Source of the DNA: an uncultured Bacteriovoracaceae bacterium
GTDB taxonomy: Bacteria > Bdellovibrionota > Bacteriovoracia > Bacteriovoracales > Bacteriovoracaceae
NCBI GenBank assembly: GCA_937931205.1
Contig: CALHBF010000005.1
Location: forward strand, 186,001-250,000
Reading direction: 5' to 3'
DNA: 64,000 nt
The translations under genes were made by a program, and so were the position numbers. Shown in pieces: positions 44,839-54,649 of the stretch. Position 1 is the first letter of the stretch, and each line of letters begins with the position of its first letter. The notes beneath the pieces are model-generated. The model was not told the origin of the DNA and ran no database searches. It saw only the letters and a list, made by a program, of their open reading frames with translations.

Positions 44839-45991
44839 ATGGACAATTCTCTACAACTTAAACTTGATGAATATCTCTCGTCCGTAGACGAGCTAAGAAG
44901 TAACCTCCAAACCATATGGAGGTCGCTTTGACGTCGAGCGCAAGAAAGCTCGTCTAAAAGAGATCTCAGAACTTGAAGCCCTTGATGGCTTCTGGAACGA
45001 CACAGACAACGCCTCCAAAATCCAAAAAGAAAAATCAAGCCTCGAAGATATCGTAGAGAAGTGTACTTATGTGCGCTCTCTTTCAGATGACTTTGATGTT
45101 CTATGTGAGATGGCCGAAGAAGATGAGGCTTCATTGATTGAAGCTGTTGAGCTTTTTCCTAAATTTGAAACAGCTCTAAGTGAGCTGGAGAAAAAGGCCC
45201 TTCTTTCTGGTGAGAACGATGTTAACAATGCAATTGTTACTATTAACGCTGGAGCAGGCGGAACTGAGTCTTGTGATTGGGCAAGCATGCTTCATAGAAT
45301 GATTGTTCGCTGGTGTGAAGCTCACAAGTACAAAGTTGCCACAACTGATGTTCAGTATGGTGATTCTGCCGGAATTAAATCGGCAACATTGATTGTTACT
45401 GGAAATTTTGCGTACGGAAACTTGAAGTCAGAAATTGGCGTGCATCGTTTAGTTCGTATTTCTCCTTTTGATTCAAATGCTCGTCGCCATACTTCTTTCT
45501 CATCAATTTTTGTGAGCCCAGAGGTCGACGATTCAATCAATATTGATATTCAAGATAAAGATCTTCGAATTGATGTTTACCGCTCATCAGGAGCTGGTGG
45601 ACAGTCGGTAAACACAACTGACTCTGCGGTTCGAATCACTCACTTACCAACGGGAATCGCTGTTGCCTGTCAGATTGAGAGAAGTCAGCTGCAAAACAAA
45701 ATGACGGCCATGAAAATTCTTAAATCCAGACTCTATGATCTGGAACTTGAGAAAAGAAGAAAAGAACAGAAGGCACTTGAAGACTCCAAGATGGATATTG
45801 CTTGGGGATCTCAGATCCGCTCTTATGTTCTTCACCCATACAAACTAGTTAAAGACCACCGAACAGGTTTTTCATCATCGCAAGCTGAAACAGTGCTTGA
45901 TGGTGACCTTGATGATTTCATGAAGAACTATCTTCAGTGGATGAGTCTTGGTGGTAAAAAAATCACTGATAACGATTTAGACGATCTATAA
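44839..45991 (+). CDS. prfB: Peptide chain release factor 2 with programmed +1 frameshift
   Basis: RF2 releases peptides at UGA and UAA. Translation starts at ATG 44839. The first 30 codons end at CTT (44926-44928), followed by an in-frame TGA (44929-44931). Ribosomes slip +1 there and continue from GAC at 44930. The internal Shine-Dalgarno GGAGG (44918-44922) stands 3 nt ahead of CTT, as in the classic prfB site. The product is about 383 residues, with the stop-codon-reading SPF (in RISPFDSNARRHTSF) and the catalytic GGQ (in SSGAGGQSVN). It is followed after 14 nt by lysS, the common prfB-lysS arrangement. Confidence 0.94.
44918..44931 (+). promoter_or_regulatory. prfB recoding site
   Basis: GGAGG, three bases, then CTT TGA C. 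Low RF2 stalls ribosomes on the weak TGA-C context and the internal Shine-Dalgarno pulls them +1, giving autoregulation as established for prfB. Confidence 0.92.
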
Positions 45992-46005
45992 AGAAAGGGA
46001 ACTCT

Positions 46006-47535
46006 ATGAAAGAAAATTACATCAATCGCTGGACTGAACAATTTCCTGAACAAATGGAAGTTCGTCTTGATAAACGTAAAAAGCTAGAGGATCTTGGTTC
46101 TAATCCTTATAAAAATAACTTTAAGCCTGAGACAAAATTCTCTGAGCTTATTGAGAAGTATTCTCATCTTGCGAAAGAAGAGATCGGTGAAACTCCAACT
46201 TATAAAGTTGCTGGCCGTGTTCTTATGGTTCGTGATTTTGGTAAAGCGGCATTCCTTCAGTGTGATGACGGCTCTCAGAGATTCCAGCTTTATGTAAATA
46301 AGCAGGCAACAAGCGAGAAAGGTTTTGCTGAATATAAGCTTCTTGATTACGGTGACATTGTTTATGCTGAAGGTGATATCTTCAAGACAATGAAGGGTGA
46401 GCTTGCTCTTAACGTTCGTGAGTTCACAATCCTAACAAAATCAATTCGTCCTCTTCCAGAGAAGTTCCATGGTCTAACAGACGCTGAGCTTCGCTATAGA
46501 ATGAGATACGTTGATATGGTGATGAATCCTGAGACGCGTGAAAAACTAAGAATGCGCTCAAACATCATCCGCTACATCCGTGAATATTTTTACGGGAAAG
46601 ATTTCTTAGAAGTTGAAACTCCAATGATGCACTCTGTGGCAGGTGGAGCGACTGCGAAGCCGTTCAATACTCACCACAATGCTCTGAATATGGAACTATT
46701 CATGAGAATTGCTCCAGAGCTTCACTTAAAGCGTCTGATCGTTGGTGGATACAATAAAGTTTTTGAGATGAACCGTTGTTTCCGTAACGAAGGTCTCTCA
46801 CTGAAGCACAACCCTGAATTCACTTCAATCGAGTTCTACTGGGCCTATGCTACTTATGAAGATCTTATCAACTTAACGGAAGAGCTTATTTCTGGTCTTG
46901 CTAAGAATGTTATCAAAGCAGATACAGTGACTTTCGGTGAGCATGAAATCAAGCTTACAGGCCCATACGCTCGTCTTACAATGAGAGAAGCTGTGGCGAA
47001 GTACACTAACTCAAGCATGGATCAAATCAACGATGCAAACTTCTTACGCTCACTTCTTGAGAAAACAGAAATTGATCGTCTGAAAATTAAAGGTTCAAGC
47101 TGGGCAAAACTTCTCGTTCTTTGTTTCGAAGAACTTGTTGAAGCAAAACTTATTCAGCCTACATTTATTACTGAATACCCAACTGAAGTTTCTCCACTTT
47201 CTCGCAGAAATGATGAGAACCCAGAGTTCGTAGATCGTTTTGAATTCTTCATGAACGGTTGGGAAGTAGGGAATGCGTTCTCAGAGTTAAATAACCCGAC
47301 TGACCAGTTAGATCGTTTTGCTGATCAAGCTGTTCAAAAAGATCAGGGTGATGATGAGGCGACTGATGTTGATTACGATTTCGTTCGTGCTCTTGAGTAC
47401 GGAATGCCGCCAACAGCAGGTCAAGGGATTGGTATTGACCGTCTAGTGATGATTCTTACTAACTCATCGACAATTCGTGATGTGATCCTTTTCCCACTTC
47501 TTAAGAAAGAAACATTTTTCTCTGAAGAAGAATGA
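46006..47535 (+). CDS. lysS: Lysyl-tRNA synthetase, class II
   Basis: 509 residues. It charges tRNA-Lys, two copies of which are encoded at 4368-4688. The N-terminal OB domain (about 65-165, VAGRVLMVRDFGKAAFLQ) binds the anticodon. Class II motif 1 (FLEVETPMM), motif 2 (FRNEGLSLKHNPEFTSIEFY, in the catalytic core) and motif 3 (GIGIDRLVMIL) are all present. It follows prfB by 14 nt and overlaps the Lol permease gene by 4 nt. Confidence 0.96.
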   Translation: MKENYINRWTEQFPEQMEVRLDKRKKLEDLGSNPYKNNFKPETKFSELIEKYSHLAKEEIGETPTYKVAGRVLMVRDFGKAAFLQCDDGSQRFQLYVNKQATSEKGFAEYKLLDYGDIVYAEGDIFKTMKGELALNVREFTILTKSIRPLPEKFHGLTDAELRYRMRYVDMVMNPETREKLRMRSNIIRYIREYFYGKDFLEVETPMMHSVAGGATAKPFNTHHNALNMELFMRIAPELHLKRLIVGGYNKVFEMNRCFRNEGLSLKHNPEFTSIEFYWAYATYEDLINLTEELISGLAKNVIKADTVTFGEHEIKLTGPYARLTMREAVAKYTNSSMDQINDANFLRSLLEKTEIDRLKIKGSSWAKLLVLCFEELVEAKLIQPTFITEYPTEVSPLSRRNDENPEFVDRFEFFMNGWEVGNAFSELNNPTDQLDRFADQAVQKDQGDDEATDVDYDFVRALEYGMPPTAGQGIGIDRLVMILTNSSTIRDVILFPLLKKETFFSEEE

Positions 47536-48722
47536 AATCATACTCTTCACTTTTTAAAATAGTTTTATATGGTCGCTCATCGGGAAATATCCTGATAGCG
47601 ACCATTTTAAGTTTTACCTTTTCTATTACCGTTATCCTTTGCACTTTCGGTCTGATGGATGGTTTTGATCACCTTTTAAAGTCAGGACTTCGTCACTCTA
47701 CTGGTGATGTGGTGATGACTTCAAAAAAAGGTTTCTATAAACTTGATGAGCCTTTTCTTGAAGCGCTCAATGAGTTCTCCGAAAAAGCAACTTTCCTCAT
47801 CCAATCAGAAGCCTTCTCCATTTATAATTCCAAAAGTACTGGGATTATTCTACGCGGAGTAGAGCCGGAGAGTTTCTCGCAAGTCACAGGTCTTAATCTT
47901 TCAATGGATGAAGGGGAAATTGTTGTCGGTGAAGAACTGCTCAAGCAATTGAACTTAAATGAGGGAGACAATCTTGCCATTACACTTGGGCAAGGTAAGG
48001 ATAACTCTCTTCCTGTTATTAAAATGTTTAAAGTCAGAGGGGCAGTGAGCCACGGGATCTATCAGAAAGATCTGCGCATGGCCTACGTTTTAAAAGATGA
48101 TCTGGCCTCTGTTTTAAATGTTGGCAAGAAAGTGAATATGACTTTGGTTCAATTAATGGATCCAAATAAGCCAATTGATGATCTGGAAGTGGTTAATCGC
48201 ACTGTCAGAGATATGAAAAGAGAGTTTGATCCCGAATTTATCATCAAACCATTTTGGGCCGAATATAACTATTTAATTGAAGCCGTGAAGGTAGAGAAGT
48301 TTTCTATCTCTTTAGTTCTACAGCTCATTGTGATTGTGGCCGTTTTTAATATTCTCGCTTTTGTTATCTATATTATGGAAAAGAAGGCCCAGGAGTTTTT
48401 CTTCTTAAGGGCAGTGGGGCTTTCAATCAATAAGCTGATGGTCTTTTGGGTTGTTACTATTTCAGCAATTTGGGCCATCTCATGTGTCGGCTCATTTTTT
48501 CTCTCGGACCTTTTTGATCTCGCCCTTAAGCATCTTCCTATGTTCCAAGTGCCGGGAGAGATTTATGTTCTCTCAAGCCTGGAACTTAAGCTCTCAACTG
48601 AATCATTCATCACAGTTTTTGCCATCGCCTTTGTATGGATTCTTATCGCTTCCTTTATTGGCTACCTTCGTCTCAAAAATAAGACGATCATCCAAGGACT
48701 TCGCCAGGAGTTTAATTCATGA
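47532..48722 (+). CDS. lolC: Lipoprotein-releasing ABC transporter permease (LolC/LolE/LolF type)
   Basis: 396 residues. One N-terminal transmembrane helix (about 20-45) precedes a large periplasmic domain (about 50-260), then three C-terminal helices: the MacB/LolCE layout. With LolD it extracts lipoproteins from the inner membrane and hands them on for outer-membrane delivery. Only one permease gene is present, so a homodimer of the LolF kind is likely unless a second lies elsewhere. It overlaps lysS and lolD by 4 nt each. The many lipoproteins in this window are candidate cargo. Confidence 0.85.
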   Translation: MKSYSSLFKIVLYGRSSGNILIATILSFTFSITVILCTFGLMDGFDHLLKSGLRHSTGDVVMTSKKGFYKLDEPFLEALNEFSEKATFLIQSEAFSIYNSKSTGIILRGVEPESFSQVTGLNLSMDEGEIVVGEELLKQLNLNEGDNLAITLGQGKDNSLPVIKMFKVRGAVSHGIYQKDLRMAYVLKDDLASVLNVGKKVNMTLVQLMDPNKPIDDLEVVNRTVRDMKREFDPEFIIKPFWAEYNYLIEAVKVEKFSISLVLQLIVIVAVFNILAFVIYIMEKKAQEFFFLRAVGLSINKLMVFWVVTISAIWAISCVGSFFLSDLFDLALKHLPMFQVPGEIYVLSSLELKLSTESFITVFAIAFVWILIASFIGYLRLKNKTIIQGLRQEFNS

Positions 48723-49384
48723 GTTTTATAAAATTACAAAATGTTGAAAAAACTTTTGGTACAACGAAAGTTCTTCAAGGCATTAATCTTGATATTGCTG
48801 ATCGTGATCTTGTAGCCATTCGTGGGGCTTCTGGTTCAGGTAAATCAACCTTGTTGTATCTGTTGGGTGGACTTGATGTCCCGAGCACAGGAAATGTGAT
48901 TATCAACGGTCAGAATCTTTCAAAATTAAGTGACAAAGAATTGGCCGACTTTAGAAACCAGAATGTGGGTTTTGTTTTTCAGTTTCATTTTCTTCTCCCA
49001 TCGATGACTTGTATCGATAATATTCTTTTGCCTGCCCGAATTGGTGGCGGGAATATCAATATGAAGGTGGTGGAGAGTGATGTTGCCAAGCTTGCCAAAA
49101 TTTTGGGAGTTGAGCACTGTCTTAAAAAATTTCCTTATCAGCTCTCTGGCGGTGAGCAGCAACGCATAAATATTATCAGGGCCTTATCAATGAGACCTAA
49201 GATTCTTCTCTGTGATGAGCCTACAGGAAATCTTGATTCTAAGAACTCAGAGAAGGTTGCGGATCTCCTCAAAAATCTTGCTCATGATTTCGGTGCTATT
49301 CTTCTTGTGGTGACTCATGATGATAAAGTTGCTAGCTTTTTTCCAAGGAAAATAGTCATTGAAGATGGTCGGATAATTGGCTAG
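48719..49384 (+). CDS. lolD: Lipoprotein-releasing ABC transporter ATPase
   Basis: 221 residues. It powers the permease encoded just upstream. Walker A is GASGSGKST, the signature motif is LSGGEQQR, Walker B is ILLCDEPTGNLD and the switch His is in VVTHD. A Q-loop FQFHFLLPSMT matches the LolD/MacB group. It overlaps the permease stop by 4 nt, and bamA starts about 60 nt after it. Confidence 0.93.
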   Translation: MSFIKLQNVEKTFGTTKVLQGINLDIADRDLVAIRGASGSGKSTLLYLLGGLDVPSTGNVIINGQNLSKLSDKELADFRNQNVGFVFQFHFLLPSMTCIDNILLPARIGGGNINMKVVESDVAKLAKILGVEHCLKKFPYQLSGGEQQRINIIRALSMRPKILLCDEPTGNLDSKNSEKVADLLKNLAHDFGAILLVVTHDDKVASFFPRKIVIEDGRIIG

Positions 49385-49444
49385 AATTCCTTAGCTATAA
49401 ATAAAATTAACTAGATAACGAATTGAGTCAAGGGATTGATAGTT

Positions 49445-51736
49445 TTGAGAACCCTGCTAGCCATCATTTTTTTCTTATCTTTTAGTGCACAAAGTTTTGC
49501 ACAAGAGATTATCGGGCCGATCAAGGAAATGTTCCTGGTTGATTCTATTGAAGTTGAGGGAAACAGAAAAGTTGAATCAGAAGCTCTACTTGAGAAGCTT
49601 TCAATTCAACAAGGAATGATTCTCGATAACTATCTTCTTCGTCGCGACCTTTCTCGCATTTATGAAATGAAATATTTTGAACGTGTAGAAGCGTATCAAA
49701 AAAAAGCAGAAGGAAAGGACATCCTTCTTTTTAAAGTTGTTGAGAAACCCATCATTTCTAAAATTCATTTTGAAGGAAACGATGAGATCAGCGACGATGA
49801 CCTCAAAGAACAGATCAAGTCTAAAGTTTATAACATTCTTGATGTCTCATCTTTAAAGAATGATCTTCGCCTTCTTGAAAAACATTATGAAGAGAAGGGA
49901 TATTTCCTAGCTCAAGCTTCTTACTCTCTTAAAGAGTCGGCAGAATCTGTTGAAGTTACTTTCAATATTAAAGAGTGGGATAAGGTTCGAGTTAAGAAGA
50001 TCACATTTCTAGGAAATAACGATATTGATGATGAAACTCTTAAAGGTTTCATGCAGACCAAAGAAGAGTCATATTTCTCTTTTATGTCGAGCTCAGGTAA
50101 TTTCAAAGAGCTTGATTTCCAAACTGATATTGAACGATTGAAGTACTACTATAAAACGAAAGGTTATCTTCAAATTAACGTTCAGAATCCTGAAGTAACA
50201 GCATCAGAAGATAAAAAATGGATTTTTATTACGGTTCGCCTTAATGAAGGGCCGCAATTTACTGTTAACGATATTTTCTTTAACGGAGACCTTGAGTTCT
50301 CTGATTCAGAGATGACTGAAAAGTTAAAGCTAAAGTCAGGGGATATTTATAACGAAGAAAACCTTCGTCTTGATATTCAGACCTTAACTGAAATGTATCA
50401 GGATAAAGGTTATGCTTTCGCCAACGTTCTGCGAACTCTTGAGGTTGTACCGGGAGAGAACAAAGTTGACGTGGTTTTCTCATTTGAGAAAGGTGTAATT
50501 GCTTATTTCGGTAAGATTACGGTGAAGGGAAATACCAAAACTCGAGATAAGGTGCTTCGACGCGAGCTTCGTATTTATGAAGGGGATCAGTACTCTGGTT
50601 CTAAACTTCGTATCTCAAAAGAGCGTGTGAACCGTCTTGGATTCTTCCAGCCGGAGAGCGTGATCTTTAATACCATTACTCGAAAAGGAACAGATAACGT
50701 TCTTGATGTTGAAATCTCTATTAAAGAGCGTTCAACTGGTCAGATTTCATTAGGGGCAGGTTACTCAACAGCAACGAAGGCCTTCGTGCAAGCTTCGATT
50801 GCTCAGAATAACTTCCGTGGTCTTGGTCAGAACGTGAACTTAAACGTTTCATACTCTGATTTCCAACAGATCTATAACCTAGGGTTTACCGAACCATATC
50901 TTTTCGATACCCAATGGACGGCCGGTGCGGATTACTACCAGACAGTGTCTTATTTTATTCGTTCATTCTCGTATAAGAAACATGGTGCTGACGTTCGTGT
51001 AGGTCACCCGATCTTTGAATACACACGACTTTTCCTTACTTACCGTTATGAAGATAGTAAAGTTCGTGATGTGATTAACACCGCGATTGATGAGAAGGTC
51101 GAGAATGGTTCTGCTTCTTCTCTTCAACTTTCATTGATTCACGATAAACGAAACAATATTTTTGAGCCGACCAAAGGTCATTATGGCTCAACTTCACTCG
51201 AGTACACCGGTCTAGGTGGAAGTATGCGTTGGGTAAAGGCCGAGGTTGAAGGTCGCTATTACTATCCAGTGTGGAGAGATCTTGTTTTCAGAACACGTAT
51301 CCAGGGTGCTCAGTTATTCAAAACGACAGAGCGTGAAATTCCTCGAATTGAAAAGTTCTCCATGGGGGGAGCTCGTAACATGAGAGGTTTTAATATTGAG
51401 GATATTGGTCCAAGAAGAAGAGCATTAAACCGTGATACAAACACCTTAGAAATGTTTAACTTCGGTGGTCTTTCTCAGTTCTTAACGACGATTGAATTTG
51501 AACATCCGTTGATTAAAGAAGCTGGACTTAAGTGGGTTGTTTTTGCAGACGTGGGTAACGTTTGGGAAGAGCGAATGCTTAAGGATGGAAATTTTAGATT
51601 ACGTGCCGACTATGGTTTTGGTTTCCGTTGGTTCTCACCAATCGGAGTACTCAGATTTGAATTCGGTTTCCCTGTGAATCCAACTGAGGAAGAGGGTGGT
51701 AGTCAGTTCCATTTTGATATAGGACAATTATTTTAA
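49445..51736 (+). CDS. bamA: Outer-membrane assembly protein BamA
   Basis: About 763 residues. BamA inserts beta-barrel proteins into the outer membrane. A signal peptide ends at SFAQ. Five POTRA domains follow (about 30-420), each with the family's helix-strand pattern, such as EALLEKLSIQQGMIL and DKVLRRELRIYEGDQYS. The C-terminal barrel shows YSTATKAFVQASIAQNNFRG and SMGGARNMRGF (lid loop), ending in aromatic IGQLF. TTG 49445 has AAGGGA 9 nt ahead; TTG 49436 is in frame but too close to that site. It leads the skp-lpxD-fabZ-lpxA group. Confidence 0.94.
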   Translation: MRTLLAIIFFLSFSAQSFAQEIIGPIKEMFLVDSIEVEGNRKVESEALLEKLSIQQGMILDNYLLRRDLSRIYEMKYFERVEAYQKKAEGKDILLFKVVEKPIISKIHFEGNDEISDDDLKEQIKSKVYNILDVSSLKNDLRLLEKHYEEKGYFLAQASYSLKESAESVEVTFNIKEWDKVRVKKITFLGNNDIDDETLKGFMQTKEESYFSFMSSSGNFKELDFQTDIERLKYYYKTKGYLQINVQNPEVTASEDKKWIFITVRLNEGPQFTVNDIFFNGDLEFSDSEMTEKLKLKSGDIYNEENLRLDIQTLTEMYQDKGYAFANVLRTLEVVPGENKVDVVFSFEKGVIAYFGKITVKGNTKTRDKVLRRELRIYEGDQYSGSKLRISKERVNRLGFFQPESVIFNTITRKGTDNVLDVEISIKERSTGQISLGAGYSTATKAFVQASIAQNNFRGLGQNVNLNVSYSDFQQIYNLGFTEPYLFDTQWTAGADYYQTVSYFIRSFSYKKHGADVRVGHPIFEYTRLFLTYRYEDSKVRDVINTAIDEKVENGSASSLQLSLIHDKRNNIFEPTKGHYGSTSLEYTGLGGSMRWVKAEVEGRYYYPVWRDLVFRTRIQGAQLFKTTEREIPRIEKFSMGGARNMRGFNIEDIGPRRRALNRDTNTLEMFNFGGLSQFLTTIEFEHPLIKEAGLKWVVFADVGNVWEERMLKDGNFRLRADYGFGFRWFSPIGVLRFEFGFPVNPTEEEGGSQFHFDIGQLF

Positions 51737-51773
51737 AAGTGCTAAATTCTTAAACTCTTTAGGAGAATGATAT

Positions 51774-52283
51774 ATGAAATTTATGTTAGCAGTATTAGTG
51801 ACTCTTTTCTCGTTTTCTGCTTTCTCTGATGTAACAGTTGGATTGATCGATATCCAAAAAGTAATCAGCACAATTAAAGAAGGCCAAGGCGTTCAGAAAA
51901 AATTAGAAAAAGCTTTTAATGATAAAAAAGCAGTTCTTCAGAAAGATGAAGATAAAATCAAAAAAGCTCAAGAAGACTTCAAAAAACAAAGTATGGTTCT
52001 AGCTGATAACGCTCGTGCAAATAAAGAGCGTGAAATGCAAGAGATGTATATGTCTCTTCAAAATAAAACAATGCAATATCAGAAAGAAATCCAAGAAATG
52101 GAACAGACTCTTAAGAAGCCAATTCTTGATCGTCTTCGCCCAATCATCGAAGAAGCTTCTAAAACAGCAAACGTTGATTTAACTTTCGAACTTTCTGCTG
52201 CTCCAATCATTTATGCAAAAACGAAGAAAGATATTTCTGAAGATGTCATCAAGGCATACGATAAGAAACATCCAGGGAAGTAG
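51774..52283 (+). CDS. skp: OmpH/Skp-family periplasmic chaperone
   Basis: 169 residues. A signal peptide ends at about residue 18. The mature protein starts VTVGLIDIQKVISTIKEGQG, followed by long charged helices (about 40-125): the tentacle arms of Skp. It holds unfolded outer-membrane proteins on their way to BamA, the gene just upstream, and is the usual bamA-skp-lpxD neighbour. lpxD begins 2 nt after its stop. Confidence 0.9.
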   Translation: MKFMLAVLVTLFSFSAFSDVTVGLIDIQKVISTIKEGQGVQKKLEKAFNDKKAVLQKDEDKIKKAQEDFKKQSMVLADNARANKEREMQEMYMSLQNKTMQYQKEIQEMEQTLKKPILDRLRPIIEEASKTANVDLTFELSAAPIIYAKTKKDISEDVIKAYDKKHPGK

Positions 52284-52285
52284 GA

Positions 52286-53320
52286 ATGAAGCTCTCTGAA
52301 TTAACTGGGTTTGATTCAACACTTGAAATTGTTCATAATAAGTCATGGCCGGAAGAAATTCTGGCCATTTCTACATTTGATGCTCTGACTGAGAACAGTG
52401 TTGTTTTCATCAAAAATGCCCGTTTTTTAAATAAATTTCTTCCTGAGCTTAATCGCGCTCTCGAATTGAGAGTGGGAGTAGTGGTTGATGCGAAGTTTTT
52501 CTCTCTCATCAACGCCGAATCAAAAGAGGCTTTGCAGAAGCTCTCTTTCATTGCAACTTCACCTAATGTAGCAATGTCTCTGACAACTCTCTCTCGTCCT
52601 TTTTACGACTCAAAATTTAAAGATCTCAATTTCCAAGTCGATGGCAGACAAATGGGTTCAACGTCCATTGATGCTACTGCAAGAATTGCTCAAGGAGTTT
52701 TCATTGGTGAGAATGTCACTATTGGCGCCAATGTTGTGATTCATGCAGGGGTTACCGTTCTTCCTCAAGTGGAAATTGCTGACAACACTGTGATCTATCC
52801 GAATGTTTCAATTTATCCATTCACTAAGATTGGTAAAAACTGTCGCATTCATAGTGGAGTAGTGATCGGATCAGATGGCTTTGGTTATACTTTCGATCAA
52901 GGTCAGCATAAAAAGATCTGGCACATGGGTGGCGTAGTTATCCATGACAATGTTGAGATCGGCTCCAACACTTCTATTGATCAGGGAACATTCTCTCCTA
53001 CGATCATTGGCAGCGGAACGAGAATCGACAACCTTGTTCAGATTGCGCATAATTGCCGCATTGGACGAGGGTGTGTGATTTGTGGACAAGCAGGTCTTGC
53101 TGGTTCAGTTGTTCTTGAAGATTACGTTGTCCTTGGCGGACGCGCGGCAGTTGGTCCTGATTCTTTCATTGGAATGGGGTCCCAGATTGCTGGCGGAGCA
53201 AAGGTTAATGAAAGTGCAAACTGGCCTGCTGGCTCAAAGCTTGGCGGACATCCAGCTCGTGATTTAAAAGAGTGGATGCGCGGAGTGGCCTATCTTCGTA
53301 AAGTATCATTAAAAGAGTAA
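52286..53320 (+). CDS. lpxD: UDP-3-O-(3-hydroxyacyl)glucosamine N-acyltransferase LpxD
   Basis: 344 residues. LpxD adds the second hydroxyacyl chain in lipid A synthesis. The N-terminal uridine-binding domain (about 1-100) is followed by a left-handed beta helix of hexapeptide repeats (about 110-290) and a helical C-terminus. Catalytic His lies in IWHMGGVVIHD (about 211-221), and QIAHNCRIGRGCVICGQAGLAGS (split) carries the second conserved His. If the pathway here uses a 2,3-diamino sugar, the acyl bond at position 3 would be an amide. Confidence 0.95.
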   Translation: MKLSELTGFDSTLEIVHNKSWPEEILAISTFDALTENSVVFIKNARFLNKFLPELNRALELRVGVVVDAKFFSLINAESKEALQKLSFIATSPNVAMSLTTLSRPFYDSKFKDLNFQVDGRQMGSTSIDATARIAQGVFIGENVTIGANVVIHAGVTVLPQVEIADNTVIYPNVSIYPFTKIGKNCRIHSGVVIGSDGFGYTFDQGQHKKIWHMGGVVIHDNVEIGSNTSIDQGTFSPTIIGSGTRIDNLVQIAHNCRIGRGCVICGQAGLAGSVVLEDYVVLGGRAAVGPDSFIGMGSQIAGGAKVNESANWPAGSKLGGHPARDLKEWMRGVAYLRKVSLKE

Positions 53321-53341
53321 AACACGATAAGGAGTCATAGT

Positions 53342-53836
53342 ATGCAAATGAATAAAGAACAGGTGATGAGATTTTTACCTCATAGAGATCCTTTCTTATT
53401 TGTAGATTCTGTAAAAGAAATCATTCTTCCAGAGGCGCTCGCTGGCCAGAAAGGTCCTTTTACTCCTGCCCAACTTGTTGGTGGTAAGAGTATCTGTACT
53501 TTCAGAGTAGATGATTCTGTAAAAGTTCTTGAAGGTCACTTTCCAGGAAATCCTATTCTTCCAGGAGTTGTGCAGGTTGAGATGATGGCGCAAGCGGCTT
53601 CTTTTCTTTGCACAAACTGCTTAGATAAACCAATTGAAGAATCAAAGATTGAAGTAGCTCTTATTTCAATTGATTCTGCTCGTTTTAGAAAACCAGTGGT
53701 TCCTCCTATGGATCTTGAAATTCATTCGGTACTACAAAAAGTTCGTGGACCATTTCATATCTACGAATGTCAGTTGCTTAACAACAATGAGGTCATGTCA
53801 GAATGTACTGTCATGGCCTCTTTAAAAATAAATTAA
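53342..53836 (+). CDS. fabZ: 3-hydroxyacyl-[ACP] dehydratase FabZ
   Basis: 164 residues, hotdog fold. It dehydrates 3-hydroxyacyl-ACP in fatty acid synthesis and so competes with LpxA/LpxD for the same acyl pool. PHRDPFLFVDSVKEI and GHFPGNPILPGVVQVEMMAQ hold the catalytic His and Glu. AGGAG 7 nt ahead supports ATG 53342. An insert of about 15 residues after the first strand makes it a little longer than E. coli FabZ. Confidence 0.95.
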   Translation: MQMNKEQVMRFLPHRDPFLFVDSVKEIILPEALAGQKGPFTPAQLVGGKSICTFRVDDSVKVLEGHFPGNPILPGVVQVEMMAQAASFLCTNCLDKPIEESKIEVALISIDSARFRKPVVPPMDLEIHSVLQKVRGPFHIYECQLLNNNEVMSECTVMASLKIN

Positions 53837-53846
53837 GGATTGTTTT

Positions 53847-54647
53847 ATGTCGAATTCAGTAATCCACCCAATGGCCTTCGTTCACCCAGAAGCTAAAATC
53901 GGGAACAACGTTCAGATCGGGCCTTTCTGTGTTATCGGACCTAACGTTGAAATTGGTGATGATTGTATTTTTCACTCAAATGTTGTGGTAGATGGTCACA
54001 CTAAAATCGGTAAAGGTAATAAATTTTTTCAATTCGGTTCTATCGGCGCTCCTCCCCAAGATAACTCTTATAAAGGTGAGCCTACTGAAACAATCATTGG
54101 TGATAACAATACTTTCCGTGAATATGTTTCTATTCACCGTGGTACTTTGAAGCAAGATAAGAAAACAGTGATCGGTTCTAACTCACTCTTCATGTCTTAT
54201 TGTCACATTGCTCACGACTGTACTCTTGGTAACAACCTCACTTTCGCTAACTCTGTCCAGCTTGCTGGTCACGTGGTTATTGGTGATAGAGTGATCATCG
54301 GTGGTAACACAGGTATTTCTCAATTCGTTACTCTTGGTAAAGGTGCCTATATCGGCGGTGGTTCAAGTATTGACCGTGATATTCCTGATTTCTGTACTGC
54401 TTTCGGTAACCGTATTCGTCTGAAAGGTATCAATATTATCGGTCTTAAGCGTCAGGGCTTCTCAAAAGAAGAAGTTTCTGAAGTGGTAGACTTCTACAGA
54501 ACAATGGAAGCTTCTGCACTTGCTCCTCGTGCCTTCGTTTCTCATCCGGAACTAATGGCAGAGTATTCGAAGAACCAAGTGATTCAGAGAATTGCTGATT
54601 TCATCAAAAAATCTGAGATCGGTATTGCTCCATTCATGGCAGGTTAA
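53847..54647 (+). CDS. lpxA: UDP-N-acetylglucosamine acyltransferase LpxA
   Basis: 266 residues. LpxA makes the first acyl transfer of lipid A synthesis. The beta helix of hexapeptides covers about 1-190 and the helical C-terminus the rest. The catalytic His region MSYCHIAHDCTLGNN and the GNNTFREYVSIHRGT-type loop are present. Its acceptor may be UDP-GlcNAc or, if the next gene is GnnA, the 3-amino analogue; the sequence alone does not decide. Confidence 0.96.
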   Translation: MSNSVIHPMAFVHPEAKIGNNVQIGPFCVIGPNVEIGDDCIFHSNVVVDGHTKIGKGNKFFQFGSIGAPPQDNSYKGEPTETIIGDNNTFREYVSIHRGTLKQDKKTVIGSNSLFMSYCHIAHDCTLGNNLTFANSVQLAGHVVIGDRVIIGGNTGISQFVTLGKGAYIGGGSSIDRDIPDFCTAFGNRIRLKGINIIGLKRQGFSKEEVSEVVDFYRTMEASALAPRAFVSHPELMAEYSKNQVIQRIADFIKKSEIGIAPFMAG

Positions 54648-54649
54648 TT

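Noticed and set aside
44808..45134. Minus-strand frame spanning the prfB start
   Set aside because: The plus strand holds the recoding site and RF2 N-terminus; the minus frame has Arg/Ser/Leu-rich non-protein-like composition.
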